Source: CADCVT01 sp036389485 (GTDB taxonomy: Bacteria > Actinomycetota > Thermoleophilia > Solirubrobacterales > Solirubrobacteraceae). From it: a stretch of DNA of 64,000 nucleotides. Positions 48,882 to 55,918 of the stretch are shown here, piece after piece. A program made the translations under genes and the position numbers. The notes beneath the pieces were generated by a model that saw nothing but the letters and a program-made list of their open reading frames with translations, had not been told where the DNA came from and made no database searches. Position 1 is the first letter of the stretch. Every line of letters begins with the position of its first letter. The stretch covers positions 1 through 64,000 of the forward strand of contig DASVPR010000049.1 of the NCBI GenBank assembly GCA_036389485.1, in the 5' to 3' direction.

Positions 48882-49472
48882 GTGGCGGTCCCCTTCGTCG
48901 GGTTGACGGGCGGCCTCGGCGCGGGGAAGTCGACCGCGCTCGCGGCGCTCGAGCGCCTCGGCGCGGCGACGCTGTCGACCGACGCCGTCGTCCACGAGCT
49001 GTACGGCACCGACGCGGTGCGCGACGCGGTGGCCGGCCGCTGGGGCGACGAGGTCACGCCCGACGGCGTCGTCGACCGGTCGGCCGTCGCGCGCCGCGCC
49101 TTCGCCACGCCGGAGGACCGCAAGTGGCTCGAGGAGCTGCTGTGGCCGAAGGTCGGCGAGCGCGTCGCCGCGTTCCGCGAGGAGGCGCTCGCGACGGACC
49201 CGCCGCCGCGGGCGGCCGTGGTCGAGACGCCGCTGCTCTTCGAGGCCGGGCTCGACGGCCTCTACGACGCGACGATCGCGGTCGTCGCCGACGAGGAGAT
49301 CCGCGCGCAGCGGGCGGGCGCACGCGGGCACGAGGCGGTCGACGAGCGCGCGGCGCGCCAGCTGCCGCAGGAGGAGAAGGCCCGCCGCGCGACGTACGTG
49401 GTCCGCAACGACGGCACCGTCGACGAGTTGGAGACGAAGTTGTCGGAGGTCCTTGGCAAGCTCGGCGGCTGA
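48882..49472 (+). CDS. coaE: Dephospho-CoA kinase
   Basis: Last step of coenzyme A synthesis (196 aa, cytosolic). The P-loop GLTGGLGAGKST is at residues 7-18, STDAVVHELYG holds the substrate Asp, and VVETPLLFEAGLDGLYD is the CoaE signature. The start is GTG 48882, 12 nt after the rpsA stop. The rpsA-coaE order is common in actinobacteria. The C-terminus is standard; no extra DUF is fused. Confidence 0.95.
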   Translation: MAVPFVGLTGGLGAGKSTALAALERLGAATLSTDAVVHELYGTDAVRDAVAGRWGDEVTPDGVVDRSAVARRAFATPEDRKWLEELLWPKVGERVAAFREEALATDPPPRAAVVETPLLFEAGLDGLYDATIAVVADEEIRAQRAGARGHEAVDERAARQLPQEEKARRATYVVRNDGTVDELETKLSEVLGKLGG

Positions 49473-49473
49473 C

Positions 49474-50073
49474 ATGGCGCGCAGGTCGAGAACAGGCATC
49501 GCGGTGCACCGGCGTCGCCGGGTCGCCGCGCTGCTCGTCTTCGTCGCCGTCGTCGTGACCGCGTTCGCGGTGCTCATGCCGGTCGCCGACAAGGCCGTCG
49601 ACGAGCTCACGCTCCCGCTGCGCCACGAGGACATCATCCGCCAGCAGGCGCGCGACAAGGGGCTCGACGCGTCGCTGATCGCGGCGGTCATCTACGCGGA
49701 GTCGCACTTCCGCGACCAGACGTCTCACGCGGGCGCGCGCGGTCTCATGCAGATCACGCCGCAGACGGCCGACGAGATCGCGCGCAAGTCGGGGGGCACC
49801 GAGTTCGAGCAGGGCGACCTCGCGACGCCGCAGATCAACATCGCGTACGGCTCGTGGTACCTGCGCTGGCTGCTCGACCACTACGGCGGCAACGAGACGC
49901 TCGCGATCGCCGCCTACAACGCGGGCACCGGCAACGTCGACCGCTGGATCGTGGACGACCCCGGCCTCGAGCGCGACAGCATCCCGTTCCCCGAGACGCG
50001 CGCCTACGTGGACAAGGTGCTCGACGCGCGCGACGAGTACCGGCGCGAGTATTCGGCAGAGCTGGGACTCTGA
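49474..50073 (+). CDS. Membrane-anchored lytic transglycosylase (SLT domain)
   Basis: A 199-aa peptidoglycan-cleaving enzyme. A basic N-terminus and one transmembrane segment (about 19-40) anchor it. The SLT domain has the catalytic Glu in AVIYAESHFRDQ (about residue 78), GARGLMQITPQTADEIA and AAYNAGTGNVDRW. ATG 49474 immediately follows the coaE stop (1 nt). It is likely cotranscribed with rpsA-coaE. Confidence 0.92.
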   Translation: MARRSRTGIAVHRRRRVAALLVFVAVVVTAFAVLMPVADKAVDELTLPLRHEDIIRQQARDKGLDASLIAAVIYAESHFRDQTSHAGARGLMQITPQTADEIARKSGGTEFEQGDLATPQINIAYGSWYLRWLLDHYGGNETLAIAAYNAGTGNVDRWIVDDPGLERDSIPFPETRAYVDKVLDARDEYRREYSAELGL

Positions 50074-50184
50074 CGCTCAGTCACCCAATTTTCTGCAAAT
50101 CGAACCGCAAGTTTCGGGGAAGGGGGGCGTTGTTGGCGTTGTTGCGCTCGCTTCGCTCATCCCAAACCCAATGCAGGGGGTCTA

Positions 50185-50838
50185 ATGAAGGTTCGTACGT
50201 TGGGTCTGTTGACCGCGGTTGCCGCGGTCGCCGTCGTTCCCGTCACCGCGGACGCCGAGTCCTCGCGCGACCGCGCAACGGGCGGCGGCCAGGTGCTGCT
50301 GGATCCGAACAACCCGCCCACCACGGGCGCGCTCGACACCGTCGCGTTCACGGCGCAGCGTGAGCGCGGGGCGACGGACGACTCCGGCCTGGCCGACGGC
50401 CAGGTCCAGGTCAACCGCCGTAGCGGCGACGACAACCAGGTGAAGTTCCACGGTGTCGTCGACTGCCTGATCATCCTCAACGGCTCGAAGAGCTCCGGCG
50501 AGGCGTACATCTCGGGCCACGTCCGGGGCGAGGACACGCCGTTCGAGCTCTACGTCACCGACGGCGGCGCCGGCGCGGCGGAGCGCGGCGGCGACCAGAC
50601 TCTCGTCTGGTACGGCGCGGAGACCGAGGAGAACGAGCCCGATCAGGAGTTCCCGCCGTTCACCGGTGGCACCGAGGAGGAGTACTGCGGCATCGAGGAG
50701 GATCCCTCGAGCAAGCGCGAGATCCCGGTCGTCGCCCGCGGCAACAACCAGGTCTACGACGCGAGCGAGGCGAACGCCGCCAAGGCCTCGACGCGGTCGA
50801 CGTCGGCCAAGACGGTCAGCCTGAGCGCGCTGCGCTAG
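50185..50838 (+). CDS. Secreted protein with post-COAP-like domain
   Basis: A 217-aa exported protein: signal peptide (KVRTLGLLTAVAAVAVVPVTADA) followed by a beta-rich domain that opens ATGGGQVLLD, as in post-COAP-1-type modules of actinobacterial secreted proteins. DCLIILNGSKSSGEAYISGHVRG lies in the core and a short Ala/Ser/Lys-rich tail ends it. It resembles the C-terminal part of the gene at 60413. The preceding 111-bp gap (50074-50184) is relatively A+T-rich and probably holds its promoter, though I see no clean -35/-10 pair. Function unknown. Confidence 0.7.
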   Translation: MKVRTLGLLTAVAAVAVVPVTADAESSRDRATGGGQVLLDPNNPPTTGALDTVAFTAQRERGATDDSGLADGQVQVNRRSGDDNQVKFHGVVDCLIILNGSKSSGEAYISGHVRGEDTPFELYVTDGGAGAAERGGDQTLVWYGAETEENEPDQEFPPFTGGTEEEYCGIEEDPSSKREIPVVARGNNQVYDASEANAAKASTRSTSAKTVSLSALR

Positions 50839-50840
50839 GT

Positions 50841-51719
50841 CTACGACCCGACAGCAGTTGACGACGAGCGGGCGGCCTCCGGGCCGCCCGCTCTCGTTCT
50901 GAGGTACTCCGCGAGCGTGCGCTCGCCGTGGGGAGGGCCGATGACGTCGGTCGAGCAGACGCGGTGGACGAAGTCGAGCATCGCCGCGCGGCGCGGGTCG
51001 ACGGGCCGGAGCAGGACGGCGGCGGCTCGCGTCAGCAGTGAAGGCATCCGCTTCGTCTCGCGACCTCTTCCGGCCGCCTCGTTGACCAGCTCGAATTCCT
51101 CGCGGCGCGTCATCGTCTCCGGCCCGCCGGCCGCGACCTCGACGGCGCCGCTCTCGAACGCGTCCGCGCAGACGGCGGCGAGGTCGGCATCGTGGATCGG
51201 GTTGCTCCTCGCGTCGGGGTCCCCGACGATCCGCGCCCGGCCCTTGCGCGCCATGTCGAGCAGCTCGTCGTAGGCGCTGAAGAAGCCGTTGGCGCGCACG
51301 ATCGTCGCCGCGACCGAGCTCGCCCGCAGCGCCGCGACCACGGCCTCGTGCGCGTCGAAGTACGGGTTGCCGTGCAGGGCCTCGACGTCGAGCAGCGCCA
51401 CGTATCCGAACCGCTCGACGGTCGCGCGCTCGGCGGCGCGCAGGAGGTTGAGGTTGGGGACGGTGTCGAGCTCGCGGAACGGCCGGCGCGGGCCGCGGTC
51501 GACGCGCGACGTGCCGCCGAGCGCCGAGAACACGGCGTCGACGCCCGCGACGGCGGCGTCGAGCGGGTCGCGCGCGGCGTCGACGACGACCACCTCGTCG
51601 GCGAAGGGCGCGCGTGCGACGTCCCTCACCAGTGCGCGCGTCCGATGCCCACGGCGGCGCAGCTCGGCGATCAGCGCGCGGCCGAGGTGGCCGGTCGCGC
51701 CGGCGACGAGGACGTGCAC
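50841..51719 (-). CDS. SDR-family NAD(P)-binding protein (NmrA/UDP-sugar epimerase-like)
   Basis: Extended or atypical SDR (292 aa): N-terminal MHVLVAGATGHLGRALI holds the GxxGxxG site. FGYVALLDVEALHGNPYFDA lies where the catalytic Tyr region would be, but the YxxxK motif is not obvious, so it may be a non-catalytic or NmrA-type member. The GTG start abuts the stop of the next epimerase-like gene. Its last 50 or so nt include the terminator hairpin of the convergent secreted-protein gene. Confidence 0.85.
   Translation of the reverse strand: MHVLVAGATGHLGRALIAELRRRGHRTRALVRDVARAPFADEVVVVDAARDPLDAAVAGVDAVFSALGGTSRVDRGPRRPFRELDTVPNLNLLRAAERATVERFGYVALLDVEALHGNPYFDAHEAVVAALRASSVAATIVRANGFFSAYDELLDMARKGRARIVGDPDARSNPIHDADLAAVCADAFESGAVEVAAGGPETMTRREEFELVNEAAGRGRETKRMPSLLTRAAAVLLRPVDPRRAAMLDFVHRVCSTDVIGPPHGERTLAEYLRTRAGGPEAARSSSTAVGS
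50866..50893. terminator. Rho-independent-like hairpin inside the 3' coding end of the SDR gene
   Basis: A perfect 12-bp stem (GAGCGGGCGGCC / GGCCGCCCGCTC) with a TCCG loop, 28 nt after the stop at 50838 and followed by TCGTTCT. It suits termination of the plus-strand gene yet lies in the coding part of the opposite gene. Confidence 0.65.
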
Positions 51720-52640
51720 CTAGCTCTCCGCGAACCCCTCGCGGACGCTCGGCCGCCGCGGCGCCCAGCCCAACGCGCGGGCGCGGGCGTTGGACGCGCC
51801 CGGCAGCGTCGTGCCCCAGTGGGCGACGAGCGGCATCCCCATGCGCCGCACGAGCCACGCCGGGACGCGGAACGGCCTCGGCGCGCCCTTCGCCTTCGCG
51901 AACGCCGGCACCCACTCGCGCATCGGGATCGGCTCGTCGTCGACGACGTTGACGATCCCGATCGCGCCGCTCTCGAGGGCGGCGACCGTGGCGGCGGCCG
52001 CGTCGTCGACGTGCACGAACGACCAGACGCCCTGCCCCTTACCGACGATCGGCAGCCGGCGCTTCTTGACGTCGGCCGCGATCTGCCCGTCGTCGAAGTG
52101 GGTGCCCGGCCCGTAGAACATGCCGTAGCGAAGGACCAGGCCACCGATGTCGACCACGCGCCGCTCGAGCGCGATGATCGCGGGGAGGGCGAGGTCCCAG
52201 GGGAACGGGGCGTCGTGCTCGTACGGCGGGTCGTCCTCCGTGCAGAGACGGCCGTTCCCGTTGGGCGCGTACATGAACGCGACGCTCTGGAAGACGCTCT
52301 TCGCGCCCACGGCCTGCGCCGCCTCGATGAGGTTCGGCGAGCCCTGCAGCCGCAGCGGGACCATCTTCTCGTAGAACTTGTCCATCCGCCGGGCGTCGTA
52401 GCGCTGGGGGAGCGCGGTCGTCTGGTCCATCACGACGTCGGGCCGCGTCTCCTCGGCGACGGCGAGCACGGCCTTGCGGTCGATGACGTCGCAAACGACG
52501 CCGCGCGCGCCGGCCGCCTCGATCTGCGCGACGCGATCCTGTCGCCGCGTCAGGCCGACGACGTCGTGACCGGCCTCGGCCAGGCGGCGGACGAGCGGGC
52601 GGCCGATCGCGCCGGTCGCGCCGGCGAGCAGGACCTTCAC
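51720..52640 (-). CDS. NAD-dependent epimerase/dehydratase family protein
   Basis: A 306-aa extended SDR. MKVLLAGATGAIGRPLVRRL is the nucleotide site, SVAFMYAPNGNGRL lies near the usual Ser/Tyr active region, and FVHVDDAAAATVAALESG is a family landmark. The GTG start overlaps the stop of the upstream membrane gene (GTGA). The substrate is unknown; nucleotide-sugar or isoprenoid-like substrates are possible. Confidence 0.88.
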   Translation of the reverse strand: MKVLLAGATGAIGRPLVRRLAEAGHDVVGLTRRQDRVAQIEAAGARGVVCDVIDRKAVLAVAEETRPDVVMDQTTALPQRYDARRMDKFYEKMVPLRLQGSPNLIEAAQAVGAKSVFQSVAFMYAPNGNGRLCTEDDPPYEHDAPFPWDLALPAIIALERRVVDIGGLVLRYGMFYGPGTHFDDGQIAADVKKRRLPIVGKGQGVWSFVHVDDAAAATVAALESGAIGIVNVVDDEPIPMREWVPAFAKAKGAPRPFRVPAWLVRRMGMPLVAHWGTTLPGASNARARALGWAPRRPSVREGFAES

Positions 52641-53050
52641 CGCGCGCGCTCCCGCAGGAAGAGGCCGAGCAGCAGCACCGCGCCGAGTCCCTGGGTGACG
52701 ATCGCGACCGCGTCCTGCCAGCCCTCCTCCGCATCGCCGGCGTCGACGACGTGCGCGCCGGTGTGCAGCAGGTACTGGAGGCCGATCAGCCCCAGCAGCG
52801 GGACGCGCCAGTCCGCGCGCCGCGCGCCGTAGATCGCGATCGCGCCCAGCGCGATCTGCCACGAGCCGAGGTCCTTGAGGAAATGGCGGTTCTCCGGCGG
52901 GTAGCTCGCGAGGAGGTCGTAGAACGCGCCCGGCGCGAACAGCGCGAGCACGCCGACGAGGATCTGGGTGACGCCGGCGACGATCAGCACGGCAGCCACG
53001 AGGTCGGTGCCCGCGGTCGTGCGCGCCGCCGGCTCTCGGACGGTGGCCAT
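52637..53050 (-). CDS. Small four-helix membrane protein
   Basis: A 137-aa protein with about four hydrophobic segments (LVAAVLIVAGVTQILVGVLA, IALGAIAIYGA, LLGLIGLQYLLHTGAHV, LGAVLLLGLFL), similar in layout to DoxX/DUF4345-like proteins. It is first in a three-gene minus-strand unit with two SDR genes and divergent from a MocR regulator, which may control it. Function unknown. Confidence 0.75.
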   Translation of the reverse strand: MATVREPAARTTAGTDLVAAVLIVAGVTQILVGVLALFAPGAFYDLLASYPPENRHFLKDLGSWQIALGAIAIYGARRADWRVPLLGLIGLQYLLHTGAHVVDAGDAEEGWQDAVAIVTQGLGAVLLLGLFLRERAR

Positions 53051-53082
53051 GGGCGCATTTCACCGCAGAGTGGCCCTGCGGT

Positions 53083-53088
53083 TAAGGT
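53083..53088 (+). promoter_or_regulatory. Leaderless -10 box (TAAGGT) of the MocR gene
   Basis: TAAGGT ends 10 nt before ATG 53099. The 48-bp divergent gap is where the regulator would be expected to bind. Confidence 0.45.
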
Positions 53089-53098
53089 CCACTCGCTC

Positions 53099-54571
53099 AT
53101 GGCGAAACAGGGCCAGTTCGCGCTCGACCTCCTGCTCTCCGTCGACCGGGGCGCGGGCCGGCTGCACCGCCAGATCGAACGCGGGCTCCGCGACGCGATC
53201 CGCTCCGGCCGTCTGGTGCCTGGCACCGCCGTGCCGTCGACGCGCGCGGTCGCGCGCGAGCTGGGCGTCTCGCGGGGCGTGGTGACCGAGGCGTACGCGC
53301 AGCTGGTGGCCGAGGGCTACCTGGTCGCCCGGCAGGGCGCGCCGACGCGGGTCGCCGCCTCGCCGGAGCCGGTCGCGCCCGCGGGCCGTGCGACGCGCCA
53401 CCCGACGTACCCGCCTTTCGACCTGATGCCGGGGCGGCCAGACCTGGCGGCGTTCCCGCGCGAGCAGTGGCTCGCGGCGACGCGGCGCGCGCTGCGGCGC
53501 ATGCCCGACGCGACGCTCGGCTATCCGGACGCGCGCGGCGTCGCGGAGCTGCGCGACGCGCTGTCGGCCTACCTCGGCCGCGCGCGGGCGGTCGCGCCGG
53601 ACCCGGAGCGGACGGTCGTCTGCAGCGGCGTGACGCAGGGCATCGTCCTGCTCGCGCGGCTGCTGCGCGGGCAGGGGGAGAGGACGATCGCGGTCGAGGA
53701 TCCCGGCTTCCACCTGCACCGGTGGTCGCTCGAGCGCGCGGGCCTGCGGCCGGTCGGCGTGCCGGTCGACGCGCAGGGGCTCGACGTCGGCGCGCTGGAG
53801 GCGTCGGGCGCCCGCGCGGTGCTCGTCACCCCCGCGCACCAGATGCCGACGGGGGTCGTGCTGTCGCCCGAGCGGCGCGCGGCGCTGCTGACGTGGGCGG
53901 AGACCGTCGACGGGCTCGTCATCGAGGACGACTACGACGCCGAGTACCGCTTCGACCGCGGCCCGGTCGGCGCGCTGCAGGGACTGTCCCCCGAGCGCGT
54001 GGTGTACGCGGGATCGGCGAGCAAGACGTTCGCGCACGGGCTGCGGCTCGGGTGGCTCGTCCTGCCCGAGCGGCTCGCGACGCCGGTCGCGTTCGAGCGC
54101 CTGGCCGCCGACGGCGGCGGGCCCGTGCTCGAGCAGCTCGCGCTCGCCGACCTCGTCGCGCGCGGCGACCTCGACCGCCACCTGCGCCGCACGCGCCGCG
54201 ACTACCGCCGCCGGCGCGGCGCGCTGCTCGCCGCGCTCGCCGAGCACCTGCCCGACGCGGAGGTCACCGGCGTCGCGGCCGGGCTGCACGCGCTCGTCCT
54301 GCTGCCGGAGGAGACCGGCGAGCAGGCGCTGCTCGCGCGGTGCGGCGAGGCGGGCGTCGCGGTGCAGGGCCTCGGCTCGCTGCGGGTCGAGTCGTGCGGG
54401 CGCCCGGGCCTCGTACTCGGCTACGCGCACCTCTCCGAGCCGGCGATCGCGCGAGCGGTCGCGGCCCTCGGCGAGGTCGTCGCCGCTACAGCCCCCGCCA
54501 GCCCGCGAGGCGCATCGTCTCGCGCACCTCGTGCTCCGCGGCGCCCAGCACCAGCGCGGCCACCGCGGTGA
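53099..54571 (+). CDS. MocR/PdxR-type GntR regulator with aminotransferase domain
   Basis: A 490-aa regulator: GntR winged helix at about 15-80 (LHRQIERGLRDAIRSGRLVP, STRAVARELGVSRGVV), linker, then a fold-type-I PLP domain. The PLP Lys is K309 in AGSASKTFAHGLRLGW; IEDDYDAEYRF carries the PLP-ring Asp and Tyr. PdxR members sense PLP and control its synthesis, but no pdxS/pdxT is nearby. The divergent SDR operon is the likely target. Its 3' end overlaps the convergent membrane gene by 86 nt. Confidence 0.9.
   Translation: MAKQGQFALDLLLSVDRGAGRLHRQIERGLRDAIRSGRLVPGTAVPSTRAVARELGVSRGVVTEAYAQLVAEGYLVARQGAPTRVAASPEPVAPAGRATRHPTYPPFDLMPGRPDLAAFPREQWLAATRRALRRMPDATLGYPDARGVAELRDALSAYLGRARAVAPDPERTVVCSGVTQGIVLLARLLRGQGERTIAVEDPGFHLHRWSLERAGLRPVGVPVDAQGLDVGALEASGARAVLVTPAHQMPTGVVLSPERRAALLTWAETVDGLVIEDDYDAEYRFDRGPVGALQGLSPERVVYAGSASKTFAHGLRLGWLVLPERLATPVAFERLAADGGGPVLEQLALADLVARGDLDRHLRRTRRDYRRRRGALLAALAEHLPDAEVTGVAAGLHALVLLPEETGEQALLARCGEAGVAVQGLGSLRVESCGRPGLVLGYAHLSEPAIARAVAALGEVVAATAPASPRGASSRAPRAPRRPAPARPPR
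53215..53227. repeat. Dispersed 13-bp odd palindrome GGTGCC-T-GGCACC
   Basis: GGTGCCTGGCACC within the MocR gene, encoding V-P-G-T. The identical 13-mer is at 1627-1639 in the PQQ-propeller signal peptide, also read as V-P-G-T. The tandem repeat at 30449-30586 uses the same word with a central A. Confidence 0.65.
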
Positions 54572-55106
54572 GGACCAGCGCGGCGGGAAGCGCCCGCAAC
54601 GGCCGCACCAGCAGGAACGGCAGCGCCGCCGCGGCGACGAGCTCGGCGTAGAGCAGAGGCCCCACCCGCTCCGGCCACTCGCGAGCGAGCAGCAGCGCCT
54701 CGCCGGCCAGAGCGCCCGCGAGGAGCGCGACCGCCGCAACGCGCACCGGCACTCGCGCCGCCGCGCGCCACGCGCCGCCGGCGAGCCCGAAGACCCCGCC
54801 CGACGCGAGCGACGCCGCGCTCCACCCGACGACGATCGGCGCGCCGCGCAGCGAGCCGCCGAAGTGGTGGAAGTGCAGGGCGTAGTAGGTCGCGGTGGCG
54901 ACGGTCATCGTGACGGCGCCGGCGACGGCGCCGGCTCCGGCGCGCCCGGCGACGGCGCCCGCGCCCCAGCACACCGCGAGCAGCGGCACCCCGAGCGCCG
55001 CGATCCACTTCCCGTGCCGCACGACCGCGTCCGCCTCCTGGCTGGCGGCGCCGACGAGCACCCCGAGGGGGATCGCGAGGAGCGCGGCGAGCACGACGCG
55101 GCGCAT
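54486..55106 (-). CDS. Polytopic membrane protein (DUF6518-like)
   Basis: A 206-aa integral membrane protein with six or seven hydrophobic segments, including RVVLAALLAIPLGVLVGAAS, AVTMTVATATYYALHFHHFG and VAAVALLAGALAGEALLL. The paired Tyr in the third helix and overall layout resemble DUF6518. ATG 55106 is chosen because the hydrophobic core starts there; an upstream in-frame extension is hydrophilic. Function unknown. Confidence 0.7.
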   Translation of the reverse strand: MRRVVLAALLAIPLGVLVGAASQEADAVVRHGKWIAALGVPLLAVCWGAGAVAGRAGAGAVAGAVTMTVATATYYALHFHHFGGSLRGAPIVVGWSAASLASGGVFGLAGGAWRAAARVPVRVAAVALLAGALAGEALLLAREWPERVGPLLYAELVAAAALPFLLVRPLRALPAALVLTAVAALVLGAAEHEVRETMRLAGWRGL

Positions 55107-55206
55107 GGGCGCAGCGTTGCAGCTCCGTGTGAGCGAGATGTCAGCGCAAGGTTCCGCCGGTCCGTGCGTTGGAGACGCTGAACGGAATCGGAGGTGAACG
55201 GAGTCG

Positions 55207-55395
55207 ATGTCGGTCGCCACTCTCAGGACAGGCACGGATCACGGGGGAGAGACCCGGCAGGAGCGGTTCGTGCGCGTGCTCGCGTCGGTGCAGAGGCCGC
55301 GGCCCGTGGAGAGCGATCCCCGCGAGCATCGCCTGACCGAAGCGATCGTCGTGCCGCTCCCGCGGCGCGTCGCCCTCGACACCCCCGACTGGTGA
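55207..55395 (+). CDS. Small hypothetical protein
   Basis: A 62-aa soluble, basic protein ending RRVALDTPDW. GGAGG (55190-55194) lies 12 nt before ATG 55207. No family, membrane segment or motif recognised. It sits between two minus-strand genes, so it would be an independent unit. Confidence 0.4.
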   Translation: MSVATLRTGTDHGGETRQERFVRVLASVQRPRPVESDPREHRLTEAIVVPLPRRVALDTPDW

Positions 55396-55396
55396 G

Positions 55397-55897
55397 CTAG
55401 GCGGGCGCGAGCCGCAGCCGGTAGAGCACGTGCGGCAGGCCGCCGTGCGTGATGTCGCGCTCGAACGACAGGCCCGCCTTCTCCATCACGCGGCGCGAGG
55501 CGGCGTTGTCCGGCAGCGTGAACGACACCACCTCGGGCAGCCCGAGCCGCCGCGCCTCCTCGACCCCGGCCAAGGCAGCCGCCGTCGCGACGCCGCGCCC
55601 CTGCGCCGCGCCGAGCACGGCCCACGCGAGCTCGACCGCCTGCTCTCCAGCGACCCGCGTGGTGTTCAGGCCCGCCCGGCCGAGGAACGCGCCGTCGCCG
55701 TCCTCGACGACCCACGGCCCCCAGCCGTGCGACTCCCAGTGCCGCAGGTCGCGAACCAGCAGCGCAGGGGCGTCCGCCTCCGTGAACGGCCGCAGCGGCT
55801 TGGGGCGCAGCCACGGCGCGACGGCCGGGTCGAAGAGCAGCCGGCGGTAGCTCGCCTCGTCGCGCGACTCGGGCGGGCGCAGGGTCACGTCCGACAT
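55397..55897 (-). CDS. GNAT family N-acetyltransferase (RimJ/RimL-like)
   Basis: A 166-aa acyltransferase. The family layout is clear: VTLRPPESRDEASYRRLL at the start, VELAWAVLGAAQGRGVATAA (acetyl-CoA loop, about residues 88-107) and LPDNAASRRVMEKAGLSFER near the end. The LPDN..S..V.EK.G motif is typical of RimJ/RimL-type N-terminal or amine acetyltransferases. Divergent from uvrB with 21 nt between starts. Substrate unknown. Confidence 0.87.
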   Translation of the reverse strand: MSDVTLRPPESRDEASYRRLLFDPAVAPWLRPKPLRPFTEADAPALLVRDLRHWESHGWGPWVVEDGDGAFLGRAGLNTTRVAGEQAVELAWAVLGAAQGRGVATAAALAGVEEARRLGLPEVVSFTLPDNAASRRVMEKAGLSFERDITHGGLPHVLYRLRLAPA

Positions 55898-55903
55898 CGT
55901 GCC

Positions 55904-55909
55904 TATCCT
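55904..55909 (+). promoter_or_regulatory. Leaderless -10 box (TATCCT) of uvrB
   Basis: TATCCT ends 9 nt before GTG 55919. No SOS (LexA) box of the GAAC-N4-GTTC type is seen in this gap. Confidence 0.5.
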
Positions 55910-55918
55910 CAATGGGTC

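Noticed and set aside
53099..54571. PdxR controlling pyridoxal phosphate synthesis
   Set aside because: No pdxS, pdxT or other PLP-biosynthesis gene is near. The protein is a MocR-type regulator by sequence, but its target is more likely the divergent SDR unit.
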